From the NCBI GenBank assembly GCA_945863875.1, contig CAMBBS010000001.1, positions 124,001 through 188,000 on the forward strand: DNA of 64,000 nucleotides, read 5' to 3'. How positions within the stretch are numbered: the first letter of the stretch is position 1; every line of letters starts with the position of its first letter. The stretch comes from Desulfopila aestuarii DSM 18488. Lineage in GTDB: Bacteria; Desulfobacterota; Desulfobulbia; Desulfobulbales; Desulfocapsaceae. The position numbers and the translations under genes were made by a program. Shown here in pieces: positions 35,938 to 45,687 of the stretch. The notes under the pieces were generated by a model. It ran no database searches, was not told where the DNA came from, and was given only the letters and a program-made list of their open reading frames with translations.

Positions 35938-37527
35938 TCAAATATTTTCCCTGGTTTTGTCAAAGATAATATTCGGCCATTTTTCCATGAAATATTTCAG
36001 CATCCACTCGTTCTGTGCCAGGTAGGTGAGAAAGCCCTCTGCGTCATGGGCCAGGGATCCCTGGTTTTTCCTCTCAAATTCCGCCAGGGCCTTTTTGTCC
36101 TCACAGCGAACCCACCGTGCCGCCTGGAAATTAACCGGCTCATAAATGGCCTTCACGCTGTATTCATTCTGCAGGCGGGCCATGGTGACCTCAAACTGCA
36201 AGACACCAACGGCGCCCATGATATAATCCGAGCCGATCAAGGGGCGGAATACCTGGATGGCGCCTTCTTCGGCGAGCTGAAGGAGGCCTTTTTGCAGTTG
36301 TTTCATTTTCAGGGGATCTTTCAGCAACACCCGGCGGAAATGCTCCGGGGCAAAATTAGGAATACCGGTAAACTTGAGCATTTCCTTTGGCGTAAAGGTG
36401 TCGCCGATTTTGATGGTGCCATGGTTATGCAGGCCGATAATGTCGCCCGGCCAGGCCTCGTCAACGTTGGCACGCTCCTGCGCCATGAAGATCGTTGCGT
36501 TGGCCAGGGTTATGTCTTTGCCCAGGCGATGATGTCTAACTTTCATGCCGCGGGTGAATTGTCCGGAACAGATGCGGAAAAAAGCGATACGGTCCCTGTG
36601 CGCCGGATTCATGTTGGCCTGGATTTTAAAGACGAAGCCGGAAAAATCCTCTTCGTGGGGATCGACTAAACGGTCCGCCGACTGCCGCAGGCCAGGCGCC
36701 GGGGCCATTTCGACAAAACAGTCGAGCATTTCACTGACGCCGAAGTTGTTGATGGCGCTGCCGAAAAAGACCGGGGTCTGGCTCGCCTGCAAATAATGTT
36801 CGTACTCAAAGGGATTGGCGGCCCCATCGAGAAGCTCGATATCCTCCCGGAGTTCGTCGGCGGCCTGTCTCCCTAGCAGCTCATTGACCTTGGGGTCGTC
36901 GAGATCTTCAATCATGATACCTTTGATGTCGCGGGTATTCTGGCCGGGGGTAAAGAGATGGAGTGTCTTTTGGTAGATATTGTACACCCCCTTGAAGGTC
37001 TTGCCCATGCCGATAGGCCAGGACAGCGGGGTACACTCAATCTGCAGCTTTTCCTCAATTTCGGCCATGATTTCAAGTGGCGACTGGCCCTCACGGTCGA
37101 GTTTATTGACAAAGGTGATGATCGGGGTATTGCGCATACGACAGACTTCCATCAGTTTTTCCGTCTGCGCTTCTACTCCCTTGGCGCTGTCAATGACCAT
37201 GATCGCCGAATCGACGGCGGTAAGAACCCGGTAGGTGTCTTCGGAAAAATCCTGGTGACCGGGGGTGTCGAGGAGGTTGATCTCATAATCCCGATAGGTG
37301 AATTTCATCACCGAGGTGGTGACGGAGATGCCGCGCTCCTGCTCAATAGCCATCCAGTCACTCGTCGCGTGCCGTTCGACCTTGCGGGATTTGACGGCAC
37401 CTGCCATGTTGATGGCGCCGCCAAAGAGCAGCAGTTTCTCCGTAAGGGTTGTTTTCCCGGCATCCGGATGACTGATGATGCCGAAGGTTCGTCTTTTGGC
37501 TATTTCCTGGGTGAGTTGTTTGTTCAT
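35938..37527 (-). CDS. prfC: Peptide chain release factor 3
   Basis: 529 residues. RF3 is a GTPase that removes RF1/RF2 from ribosomes after termination. The translational GTPase domain carries [15 protein letters not shown] (about 18-32), the [15 protein letters not shown]3 region and NKLDREGQ G4. The domain II and the RF3 C-terminal domain are present, with the family's ending [20 protein letters not shown]. The length is normal. It stands alone between the divergent small unknown genes and the DUF134 gene. Confidence 0.97.
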   Translation of the reverse strand: MNKQLTQEIAKRRTFGIISHPDAGKTTLTEKLLLFGGAINMAGAVKSRKVERHATSDWMAIEQERGISVTTSVMKFTYRDYEINLLDTPGHQDFSEDTYRVLTAVDSAIMVIDSAKGVEAQTEKLMEVCRMRNTPIITFVNKLDREGQSPLEIMAEIEEKLQIECTPLSWPIGMGKTFKGVYNIYQKTLHLFTPGQNTRDIKGIMIEDLDDPKVNELLGRQAADELREDIELLDGAANPFEYEHYLQASQTPVFFGSAINNFGVSEMLDCFVEMAPAPGLRQSADRLVDPHEEDFSGFVFKIQANMNPAHRDRIAFFRICSGQFTRGMKVRHHRLGKDITLANATIFMAQERANVDEAWPGDIIGLHNHGTIKIGDTFTPKEMLKFTGIPNFAPEHFRRVLLKDPLKMKQLQKGLLQLAEEGAIQVFRPLIGSDYIMGAVGVLQFEVTMARLQNEYSVKAIYEPVNFQAARWVRCEDKKALAEFERKNQGSLAHDAEGFLTYLAQNEWMLKYFMEKWPNIIFDKTRENI

Positions 37528-37741
37528 AACTGATGAAAATATAGCTTTGATTGAGGGGATGGTCTGATTGTTGAAGTAGGCAGAGGAAAATCATATAGCA
37601 TAGGTCCTTTTTGACAGAATGCAAAGAGAAAACGAAAACCAAGAAGAAATAAAAGAAGGTTGCCGAATTTCTTATCTCAATTCGGATCCGAAGATCAATG
37701 TCCAGACATTGGTTGGATATGCCTTATGGGGCTGCACGATG

Positions 37742-38134
37742 CTACACGGCGAGAAACGCACTGAGGAGTACCGCCAAGGCCAAAACACGCATGACATATC
37801 CGAATATGTAACCAGTTTTATGCTTGCTCCACACTTCATCAGGGATCTGCCTTGCCCTGGTGGTGTCTAGCGTAAGGATTTGGTCTACCATTGCAAAACT
37901 CGCCAAGTGCATCTTTCGATAGTAGGTAAAGAAGAGAGCCGCACTGATCAGCAAAAGTATCAGCCCCAAGGCTACAATTGGAGAGTTCTTCGCTGGACTC
38001 TGAAAAATCTTCTCCGAGAGGGTGAGCGACACAACCGCAAGGTCAAATGCAACGTAAAGAAGAACTGATTTCTTGTCTTCGTCTATGACCGACAAGAGCT
38101 CCTTGATGTATTCCCTCTTCAGGTCGTCGCTCAT
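37742..38134 (-). CDS. Small membrane protein of unknown function
   Basis: 130 residues from the ATG at 38134 (GGGAGACC just upstream). An acidic/basic N-terminal helix (DDLKREYIKELLSVI) is followed by three hydrophobic stretches: LLYVAFDLAVVSLTL, SPIVALGLILLLISAALFFTYY, and a C-terminal VMRVLALAVLLSAFLA. I recognise no family. Its region looks different from neighbours, with short, more AT-rich genes, and could be recently acquired. Confidence 0.6.
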   Translation of the reverse strand: MSDDLKREYIKELLSVIDEDKKSVLLYVAFDLAVVSLTLSEKIFQSPAKNSPIVALGLILLLISAALFFTYYRKMHLASFAMVDQILTLDTTRARQIPDEVWSKHKTGYIFGYVMRVLALAVLLSAFLAV

Positions 38135-38313
38135 CGACTGGTCTCCCTTATGGACAATCCAAGTGAAGAAGAGAGGTGGATTTCGGCATTTGTGCAGCAA
38201 TGCGGTACTTTTGCTTTAATGAGAGCTTACCTGTGTCCATTGATTTCACCTGTTTTCAGGATGCGTTGGCGAGGTCAGGGACAGAAGCAATGGATCGAAA
38301 AACGGCGAGATAG

Positions 38314-38559
38314 TTATCCGATTGATCTTGAAGGATTTCTTTTCCGGAGTATAGCGCCGTCGGGGAGCTTGAATATATCCGGATCCTCGGTCTTGTATAC
38401 TTCAACTCCATCAACTGTGTTCAGGTGGAGGTTTTTCGTGTGGCTGGTATCGCCGCTATAATGCGAAACGATATCCTGGCTCACGACTATCTTCTGGAGT
38501 TCCTGGTTGCTGTCCACCACTGCAAAAACACCAATCAGTTGTTGTTTTGTAGTTTTCAT
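38314..38559 (-). CDS. Small hypothetical protein
   Basis: 81 residues (MKTTKQQLIGVFAVVDSNQE start). It has no signal peptide or membrane span and I do not recognise it. Residues 60-75 (EDPDIFKLPDGAILRKR) have a mixed beta pattern. An AGAAGAG sequence lies about 10 bases upstream. Real-gene status is uncertain because neither neighbour nor family supports it. Confidence 0.45.
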   Translation of the reverse strand: MKTTKQQLIGVFAVVDSNQELQKIVVSQDIVSHYSGDTSHTKNLHLNTVDGVEVYKTEDPDIFKLPDGAILRKRNPSRSIG

Positions 38560-39143
38560 TGGATTTTTTTCTCTTCTCTTTGATTTTGCGTCGTTTATCC
38601 TGATGCGTTGCTGAAGAGCGCTAACGAAATTAGTTTGTGCGGTTTGGTCAAATCCCCGAAGTCATTGAAATAATATAAAAAGAAATTTTATGAAGAGAAG
38701 ATGAAATAAAGCCTGGGCCCGTCAAGCAGGGAGTGCGGTGTCTGCCTGGCGCTTTCTGCTCCGGCCCTTTTTCAACGAAGCATCACCAGTAGGTGGCGGT
38801 GGCACCGCCTTTTCCCGTGCAGTCAACAGTGCCATTTGTGCGTGATGAAGTGTGCTGCCGGTCGTCGATTTTGACTCCAGCGACTATTTATGCCCATAAA
38901 AGGAGAGTGGGCACAGAGCGGTTAAATGTTTGAAAAAAGATTCAATTATCCTTTTAAATCGATCGGATAGATGCTGGCGACGCACATGGCCGGCTGCCGA
39001 TTGTATGCTTTGCCTGGTAGCAACTTTAGATGATTCCCTGTATTATGGCCGATATTCTGTACGTGTTGAAAAGGTCAGTTGAAAAAAACAGCAGAACCGC
39101 CAGGCTTTTTCTGGTGGAGAGATACCTTTAACCCGAAAATAAA
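38560..39143. other. Gene-poor stretch upstream of icd
   Basis: About 584 bases with no supported gene. It is mixed in composition, with an AT-rich patch around 38640-38710 and others near 38930-38970. It presumably contains the icd promoter. I see no known RNA motif or tRNA. Confidence 0.4.
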
Positions 39144-40382
39144 ATGATGAAAAAAATACATGTAAGCAACCCGGTCGTAGAGCTTGATGGTGATGAAATG
39201 ACGCGCATCATCTGGCAATTTATAAAGGACAAATTGATCTTCCCCTACCTCGATGTAGATATTCGCTACTATGATCTCGGCATTGAAAAACGAGATGAAA
39301 CAGATGATCAGATCACCGTTGATGCGGCCAATGCCATCAAGAAGTTCGGTGTAGGTATCAAATGTGCAACCATTACCCCGGATGAATCAAGAGTCGAGGA
39401 ATTTGGCCTGAAAAAAATGTACCGCTCTCCGAATGGTACGATCAGAAATATTCTTGGGGGAACCGTTTTTCGTGAACCGATCATGGTCAGGAATATTCCT
39501 CGCCTGGTCACCACCTGGAAAAAACCGATCTGTATTGGACGTCATGCCTACGGGGACCAGTATCGGGCAACCGACTTTGTCGTCAAACAAAGCGGGACAT
39601 TGACCGTCTCCTTTACCCCGGATGGCGGGGGCGAGGTGCAGAGCTATGAGGTGTTCCATTTCCAGGGTGGCGGGGTGGCGATGGCCATGTACAACACCGA
39701 TGAATCGATTTACGGCTTTGCCCACTCCTGCTTTAACCAGGCACTGCACAAAAAATGGCCGCTGTACCTGTCCACCAAAAATACTATTCTAAAAAAATAT
39801 GACGGCAGGTTCAAGGATATTTTTGAAGAACTCTACCAGTCGACTTATAAAGAGAAGATGGATGCCCGGGGCATCTCTTATGAGCATCGGCTGATAGACG
39901 ATATGGTTGCTGCGGCACTGAAATGGGAAGGGGGCTTTGTCTGGGCCTGTAAAAATTATGACGGGGATGTCCAGTCGGACACCCTGGCCCAGGGATTTGG
40001 CTCTCTTGGCCTGATGACCTCAACGCTGGTCACCCCGGACGGCAAAACCATGGAGGCGGAGGCCGCCCACGGCACCGTTACCCGTCACTACCGGCAGCAC
40101 CAGAAGGGTCAGCCGACATCAACCAATCCCATTGCTTCCATTTTTGCCTGGACGAGAGGACTGGCGTTCCGCGGCAAACTGGACAATAACGCCGAGCTGA
40201 TCGCCTTTTGTGATGCCCTGGAAATGGTTTGCGTCGAGACGGTTGAGAGCGGGAAGATGACCAAGGACCTTGCCCTCTGTATCCACGGCCAAGACCTGCG
40301 GGCGGCGCATTATCTGACCACCGAGGAGTTTCTCACGGCTCTCGACGAGAATCTCTGCAAAAAACTGTCTGAAAAGAATTGA
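39144..40382 (+). CDS. icd: NADP-dependent isocitrate dehydrogenase
   Basis: 412 residues. Oxidatively decarboxylates isocitrate to 2-oxoglutarate and reduces NADP. The sequence, from [20 protein letters not shown] onward with [20 protein letters not shown] and [16 protein letters not shown], belongs to the dimeric subfamily also found in eukaryotes (about 400 residues, with GDEMTR start), rather than to the E. coli-type enzyme. A start at 39144 or 39147 (MMKK) is equally likely. In a sulfate-reducer-type cell it may serve 2-oxoglutarate synthesis for glutamate as well as a complete oxidative cycle. Confidence 0.96.
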   Translation: MMKKIHVSNPVVELDGDEMTRIIWQFIKDKLIFPYLDVDIRYYDLGIEKRDETDDQITVDAANAIKKFGVGIKCATITPDESRVEEFGLKKMYRSPNGTIRNILGGTVFREPIMVRNIPRLVTTWKKPICIGRHAYGDQYRATDFVVKQSGTLTVSFTPDGGGEVQSYEVFHFQGGGVAMAMYNTDESIYGFAHSCFNQALHKKWPLYLSTKNTILKKYDGRFKDIFEELYQSTYKEKMDARGISYEHRLIDDMVAAALKWEGGFVWACKNYDGDVQSDTLAQGFGSLGLMTSTLVTPDGKTMEAEAAHGTVTRHYRQHQKGQPTSTNPIASIFAWTRGLAFRGKLDNNAELIAFCDALEMVCVETVESGKMTKDLALCIHGQDLRAAHYLTTEEFLTALDENLCKKLSEKN

Positions 40383-40440
40383 CATTCTCCCCGGCCTGAA
40401 GGACCGGGCTTTACGGCGCGTTTTTGGTAAAAAAAATCCG

Positions 40441-40475
40441 CCACCCGGTTATGGTCATCTGGTCAAACCGGGTGG
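40441..40475 (-). terminator. Intrinsic terminator of the DUF2231 gene
   Basis: CCACCCGGTT (40441-40450) pairs with AACCGGGTGG (40466-40475) over a 15-base loop, giving a 10-bp perfect stem. On the minus strand it is followed by CGGATTTTTTTT, the T run expected of an intrinsic terminator. It lies 20 bases after the stop of the DUF2231 gene and is convergent with icd. Confidence 0.85.
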
Positions 40476-40497
40476 TGGCCAATGCTCTTTCAGGATA

Positions 40498-40920
40498 TTA
40501 ACCGTAGACCAGCTCTCCGCCGGAATAGCCCAGGCCGCCGGCGCAGGCAAGGCAGAGAAGATAGAGAAGCCACATCTTGCCCGGGGGCATCCCCCTTCTT
40601 TTCAGCACGACGGAGAAAACCAGCAGGACGGTAAGGATTCCTCCCAGAATCATCTTGACGATGATGTAGACATTCCACGCTGCCTGCTGGAAATGCAGCC
40701 AGTCGAGAATTCCCGCACCTATGACAGGCAGGATCGCCACCAGGGCAAGCACCGAACAATAAAAGGCGGTCTGGTCAAAATTTTTGTCCTGCCACAGTAA
40801 ACCGAGGGTCGCAAAAACAATCATGCCGATTATCATCCCCATCGGTACATGGGTGAGCATCGGATGAAGAGGATGGGTAAATCCGACTGCGGACAGGAAC
40901 GAATAGAGATTTTCTACCAT
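40498..40920 (-). CDS. DUF2231-type membrane protein
   Basis: 140 residues from the ATG at 40920, which AGAAGGAG precedes; the longer frame to 40956 lacks such a site. It has about four membrane spans and the motif THPLHPMLTHVPMGM, which shares the HPxxxHxPxG pattern with the fused protein at 12300. The histidines suggest haem or metal binding in the membrane, by analogy. The next gene upstream on this strand encodes a cytochrome c, which suggests a small electron-transfer unit. Confidence 0.78.
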   Translation of the reverse strand: MVENLYSFLSAVGFTHPLHPMLTHVPMGMIIGMIVFATLGLLWQDKNFDQTAFYCSVLALVAILPVIGAGILDWLHFQQAAWNVYIIVKMILGGILTVLLVFSVVLKRRGMPPGKMWLLYLLCLACAGGLGYSGGELVYG

Positions 40921-41035
40921 ACAATTCTCCTTCTGAAATGAGGGGATCTTAACCAATTATTTTCATAGTAACCATTATCATAGTTAAACGGTGAAATTTT
41001 TACAGTTGACAGGCGATGCTTGTACCTACGGCTCT

Positions 41036-41371
41036 TTATCGAGCTTGTCCGGGTGTGATGGACTGCAGGTAGGCATATATGTCAGCTGCGTCCTGCTCTG
41101 AGATTTTTGATTCGGGAAAAGGCGGCATGATCGGCGCGTCCGCCGTTCTGAGTTTTCTGATAAAGCGGCCAAAGCCCATGCCGATGCCGGCGATCTTCAC
41201 AGCCTGGCCATCATCGCCATGAACGCCATGGCATGCCTGGCAATTATTCATCACATACCATTTTTTTCCATCCGCGGCGTTGCCCGGAGGAGCACTGCAG
41301 CCGCTGAAGAAGAGAGGACAGAGGAAAAGAAGCCCCACGCTGACAATGCGGGGCAGCAGTCGTGCTGACAT
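41036..41371 (-). CDS. Monohaem cytochrome c, probable lipoprotein
   Basis: 111 residues from the ATG at 41371. The signal peptide (LPRIVSVGLLFLCPLFFSGC) ends in a lipobox, so the protein is likely lipid-anchored. A single haem c site CQACH is at about residue 45, and a class-I cytochrome c distal methionine is likely in DAPIMPPFP near residue 80. The end, DAADIYAYLQSI, is typical of the family. GGAGTCTCC separates it from upstream sequence on this strand. It lies 116 bases from the DUF2231 gene. Confidence 0.88.
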   Translation of the reverse strand: MSARLLPRIVSVGLLFLCPLFFSGCSAPPGNAADGKKWYVMNNCQACHGVHGDDGQAVKIAGIGMGFGRFIRKLRTADAPIMPPFPESKISEQDAADIYAYLQSITPGQAR

Positions 41372-41642
41372 GGGAGTCTCCTGGGTTAAACTGTTGCCTG
41401 TCGGGTAATAAGCTTTTTCGTGGTCCTGCCCGACGAAGGTTAGCAGGGCTGCACGCCCTGGCCCACCGGGGTAAACGGAAAACAGGCCTGGATGCATCCA
41501 AAACAGCCGTGTCGAGGGGTGCTCTTTTCAGTACGCCCTCTGTTCATGCTCGAAATAATGAACTAAGCGTTGCCTAAATGCAAGCAATTTCCCTGGAATG
41601 ACGAGCCAATACCGGTTTTATTTCAAACGGTTATCGATTTGT

Positions 41643-42908
41643 TTACGGGGATTGCCGTTGCTGAAAGACCATCTGCAATGCCTCAAGGACGCTGTCTCGA
41701 GTATTTTGCGGCTGATTGAGCAGGATGGCAAAGGGGGTCAGTTCGGTACCCTGGGAGAAATATCCGGCATAACAGTAGATATCTTTCATTGTCCCGCTTT
41801 TCAGAAGGACATTGTTTTTCTGATGAAGGAGTGCGCTATAGGGCTTGAAAAGGTCAAGGATAGTAAGAAGGGCAACAGGGCTTATTCTGTTTTTTCTTGA
41901 CAGTCCGGAGCCTTCGGTCACAAAGATTTGCTTTGCACTGAGTTGCAGGGATTTCTCGGTAAACATGGCCACCACCCGCCGGGCCTTATCCCAGGTTGCC
42001 GGCAGTCCGAAATATCTGGCGCCGCAGGCGAGGAAAAGCTGGTTGGCAATATAGTTGTTGGACGTTTTCAGACATGCCCGGATGATCTCTTCCAGCGAGT
42101 GGCTGCCGCGGTGGATATAGATCGGTTTCAGGCCGTTCGGGACGAGTTTTGCCTGGTAGCCCTTTTGTACGCCTATCCCCGCCCGCTGGAATTGGGCAAC
42201 AAACAATTCCCCGGTGTAGCGCAGGGCGGGGGAGAGCTGACCGGGTCGCGATAAGGTCCCGACATTTATGCGGTGACGTCCTTGCGGCAGGTTGGCACCT
42301 GCTTCCCGCATCAGGGCGATAAGAGGCGTCTGGGCTTCGCTTGAGACAACGGTGGCGTCTTTTCCAACATGCACCGGCAGGGCGTTGAAATTTACCGCCA
42401 GGGCTCCGTTTGGTGCATCGTAGGGATTGGCCGAGTTTTCTAGGCTTGCCGTCTCGCCATGGAGGACAAAGCTGCTTTCGTCGAGAAAGAGCGAGCCCAG
42501 CCGGGCAACGCCGAGTCCGGCAAGTTTATAACCTATCTCCAAAAGAGTTTCCGAGGTCAGAAAAGGATCGCCATAGCCTTTGATATACAGGTTGTTTTGC
42601 GGATCGACAAAGAAATGCGTTTCGAAGCGGTAGTCTTTGCCGAGTTTCTCAAGAGCAAGCAGGCTGGTGAGGATTTTCAGGGTTGAGGCGGGAATAAACA
42701 GCTCCTGCTCGCGGTATTGCACCAATGGGACGTCGCGCCGGAGGATATAGCCGCCGTTATCAATAGCTGGTATGGCAACGGGCGAGCTCCAGGCGCGGCA
42801 CGGCTGCAACAGCAGCACCAGCCACAATATGCTGCAGCAGAGCCTGCATGCAAAAGGTATTTTTTGCGAGGCAGGTGCCATGGGATTTTGCTCGGTAAAT
42901 TTATCCAC
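41643..42908 (-). CDS. dacB: D-alanyl-D-alanine carboxypeptidase/endopeptidase, PBP4-type
   Basis: 421 residues from a GTG at 42908 that follows GGGGGG; the frame also has ATGs at 42947 and 42881. A signal peptide (CRLCCSILWLVLLLQPCRAWS) starts near residue 15. The three serine-peptidase motifs are visible: STLK (FIPASTLKILTSL) near residue 50, SNN (TSNNYIANQL), and KSG (LLKSGTMKDIYCYAG) in place of KTG. PBP4 enzymes trim or cut peptidoglycan crosslinks in the periplasm. It lies just after the radical SAM gene on the same strand. Confidence 0.88.
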   Translation of the reverse strand: MDKFTEQNPMAPASQKIPFACRLCCSILWLVLLLQPCRAWSSPVAIPAIDNGGYILRRDVPLVQYREQELFIPASTLKILTSLLALEKLGKDYRFETHFFVDPQNNLYIKGYGDPFLTSETLLEIGYKLAGLGVARLGSLFLDESSFVLHGETASLENSANPYDAPNGALAVNFNALPVHVGKDATVVSSEAQTPLIALMREAGANLPQGRHRINVGTLSRPGQLSPALRYTGELFVAQFQRAGIGVQKGYQAKLVPNGLKPIYIHRGSHSLEEIIRACLKTSNNYIANQLFLACGARYFGLPATWDKARRVVAMFTEKSLQLSAKQIFVTEGSGLSRKNRISPVALLTILDLFKPYSALLHQKNNVLLKSGTMKDIYCYAGYFSQGTELTPFAILLNQPQNTRDSVLEALQMVFQQRQSP

Positions 42909-42952
42909 GTTCCCCCCATTACGAGGCTTTCCGGTACCCCTGGTCATGGTGC

Positions 42953-45508
42953 TTAATTCGTTGCATCGAGCGTGTGCCAGGCGGTTTTGAGAATCCTCGT
43001 CTGCAGGCTGCGCTCTGTGTCGAGGCCGAGGATTTCCGTCAGGGCCTCAAGCGGTTTGATCCCCGCCTGCGCACTGGCCGAGACCATCTGCAGCCGCATG
43101 GTCTGGGCATCGACTATGGAAAAATCGACGATCAGCGGCCGGATGTCGATTACCGTGGTTTTTCCTTTTCTGGTTTTGCGCATGATACATTCGCTGCTGT
43201 TGACGAACGCCTCGGCCCCTTCTTTTTCCGAGTCGGTAATATCCCCGGGGAGGGTCAGGGCATAGGTGGTGCAGATTCTTTGCGGCACCTCGCCTGAGTG
43301 GAGTGCTATCTTTGTTACCAGTAACCCGGGCGCCAGTTTGGCATTGAGGTGTTCCGCGGTTGCGGCCGGATTTTTCAGGGGGGCCGGCAGGTCCATGATG
43401 AAAAACTCCGCCAGGCTTTCTGTTCCCACCGGCAGCGCTGGTCCGAAGGAGATTTTTGGTGATGGATTGAATCCCTGGCTGTAGTTTGTCGCAATTGCCG
43501 CGCGGCGCAGGGCGCGAAAGATGGTTTGCAGTATCTCCAGATGACCTAGAAAACAGATATCGCCGATTCTGGAATAATGGACGAGATATTTAAAATGACC
43601 GGTCCCGCCCAAGGTCTTCTCAGGGGTATTGCCGGGGGAGGCCGTGGCGGCTGTTGCTGAACCCCCGGCGCTATTTTTGCCCCGCTGGTAGACAATGGGA
43701 AAGAGGGTCTTGAAGTCGCAGAGACCGCATTTCTGGCAGGCCTCGTAGCGGCAGTCCGGGGTGTAAATTTCTCCTTTGGCTTTGTCCAGTTCCTCCTTGA
43801 GAAATTGAAGATCAACGCCGGTGTGGAGATGTTGCCAGGGCAGGGTTTCGTCCATCTCCCTGGCCCGGAGAAAATCGGCGAGATCGAGCCGGCAGAGTTC
43901 CGCCGCCTTTTGCCAGCGTGACAGATCGAAGTGCTCATCCCAGCCGTCAAGGCGCGCGCCCGCCTGCCAGGCCAGCTCGATAAGCCGGCCAAGACGCCGG
44001 TCCCCGCGGGAAAATACTCCTTCGAGAAAACTGATCTGTGGGCTGTGGTAGCGGAAATTGCATCCTTTTCCGGGCAGGCCGTTTTGCAGACGACGGATAG
44101 AGCGCATACTCTCGTCGATGCTCATCTGCCGCTCCCACTGGAAAGGGGTGTGCGGTTTCGGGACAAAGGTGCCGACGCTGATGTTTATCTGTTTCTTGCC
44201 TTTTGCCGATCCAACATTGCGCACCGCCAGGGCTTTGTGCACCAGTTGGATGATCTCGTCAATATCCTGCGCCGTTTCTGTCGGCAGGCCGATCATAAAA
44301 TAGAACTTCATGATCCGCCAGCCAAGGGCGAAGGCCTGGGTACAGGTGGCGAGCAGGTCGTCTTCGGTGATTCCCTTGTTGATGACCCGGCGCAACCGTT
44401 CGCTGCCGGCCTCCGGGGCCAGGGTAAAGCCGGTCTTGCGGACTCTTTTCACCTGTTCCATTATTTCCGGAGTAAGCGTCCCCACGCGCATCGAAGGCAT
44501 GGCCACCGAGATGAATCTTCCGGCAAAGGTGTCCATCAATTGGGGAAGGGTCTGTTCCAGGCAGGAATAGTCTCCGGTGGAGAGTGACAACAGGGCCAGT
44601 TCCTCAAAACCTGAATCATCCAGGCCGCTTTGAGCAAGCTCCATAATTTTTTCCGGGCTGCGTTCCCGCACCGGCCGATAGGTGATCCCCGCCTGGCAGA
44701 AGCGGCACCCCCGGGTGCAGCCACGGGCAACCTCGATTCCCAGTCGATCGTGGACAATTTTTGCGTTCGGCACGATTGGATGTTTCAGGTGATCTATTGC
44801 ATTAAGATCGCGGACTATCCTGCGGGAAATATGCTGTTTGCCGCCGCCGGTCTGCCGGATGGCCAGCAGTTGTCCCTCCGGGCTGTATCGGGGCTGGAAA
44901 TGGGCCGGTATATAGACGCCGTCGATACCGGCAAGCAGGTCAAGCAGTGCATCTTTAGCCGGTTTGTCACCCTTGTGTGCAGCGAGAAGCGAGGCAATCT
45001 CGAGGATCGCCTCCTCGCCGTCACCGAGGAGAATGGCATCAAAAAAATCAGCCACCGGTTCGGGATTAAGAGAACATGATCCCCCGCCGAGAAGCAAAGG
45101 AAACGAGGCATCCCGGTCGTGTGCGTAGAGGGGAATGGCGGCGAGATTGAGGATGGTCAGTATATTGCTGTAGCAGAGTTCATAGGGCAGGGTGATGCCC
45201 AGCACATCGAAATCGGTGAGAGGATGGGCGGACTCGAGGCTGGTAATCGGGGTCTCTTTTTGCCGCAGGAGCTGTTCGAGATCAGTATCGGGGCAATAGC
45301 ACCTTTCCGCCAGAAAATCTTCCCTGCCGTTTAAAAGGTGGTAGAGAATCTGCAGACCCTGATGTGACATGCCGATTTCATAGAGATCGGGAAAGATGAG
45401 GGCAAAACGGATTGTGGCCGACTCCCAATCTTTTTGCACAGAGTTATATTCATGGCCGAGGTAGCGGCCTGGGCGGGTGATGGACGAGAGTATTGTGCGA
45501 TCTGTCAT
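42953..45508 (-). CDS. B12-binding radical SAM protein fused to a TIGR03936/DUF2344 domain
   Basis: 851 residues. Residues about 1-190 look like a B12-binding-type domain. The radical SAM core follows, with CTRGCRFCQAGITYRPVRE (CxxxCxxC cluster at about 258-265). The last 200 or so residues match the TIGR03936/DUF2344 domain (HYSRIGDICFLGHLEILQTI, then NYSQGFNPSPKISFGPALPVG). In many bacteria the two halves are fused, and the gene is next to rng or hemB-type clusters. The reaction is unknown; a role in modification of a ribosomal or tRNA substrate has been suggested but is not shown here. Confidence 0.9.
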   Translation of the reverse strand: MTDRTILSSITRPGRYLGHEYNSVQKDWESATIRFALIFPDLYEIGMSHQGLQILYHLLNGREDFLAERCYCPDTDLEQLLRQKETPITSLESAHPLTDFDVLGITLPYELCYSNILTILNLAAIPLYAHDRDASFPLLLGGGSCSLNPEPVADFFDAILLGDGEEAILEIASLLAAHKGDKPAKDALLDLLAGIDGVYIPAHFQPRYSPEGQLLAIRQTGGGKQHISRRIVRDLNAIDHLKHPIVPNAKIVHDRLGIEVARGCTRGCRFCQAGITYRPVRERSPEKIMELAQSGLDDSGFEELALLSLSTGDYSCLEQTLPQLMDTFAGRFISVAMPSMRVGTLTPEIMEQVKRVRKTGFTLAPEAGSERLRRVINKGITEDDLLATCTQAFALGWRIMKFYFMIGLPTETAQDIDEIIQLVHKALAVRNVGSAKGKKQINISVGTFVPKPHTPFQWERQMSIDESMRSIRRLQNGLPGKGCNFRYHSPQISFLEGVFSRGDRRLGRLIELAWQAGARLDGWDEHFDLSRWQKAAELCRLDLADFLRAREMDETLPWQHLHTGVDLQFLKEELDKAKGEIYTPDCRYEACQKCGLCDFKTLFPIVYQRGKNSAGGSATAATASPGNTPEKTLGGTGHFKYLVHYSRIGDICFLGHLEILQTIFRALRRAAIATNYSQGFNPSPKISFGPALPVGTESLAEFFIMDLPAPLKNPAATAEHLNAKLAPGLLVTKIALHSGEVPQRICTTYALTLPGDITDSEKEGAEAFVNSSECIMRKTRKGKTTVIDIRPLIVDFSIVDAQTMRLQMVSASAQAGIKPLEALTEILGLDTERSLQTRILKTAWHTLDATN

Positions 45509-45687
45509 GAGCTATCCATAGAAAGTTACAGGGGAGAAGAGGCTGGGGTGCTCTATGGCCGCGTGGACCACGCCTTTCCTTTACTTAAATTTGATTGACT
45601 TTTCAAGAGGGGATGATGTAATCAAGAAGGTTATACGAAAATATTAGTATAAGCATTCGTTATAATATGTAAAAAAGGATGTGTTAG

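Noticed and set aside
38150-38461. 103-residue plus-strand frame
   Set aside because: Overlaps the minus-strand 81-residue gene candidate and has no signal or family support.
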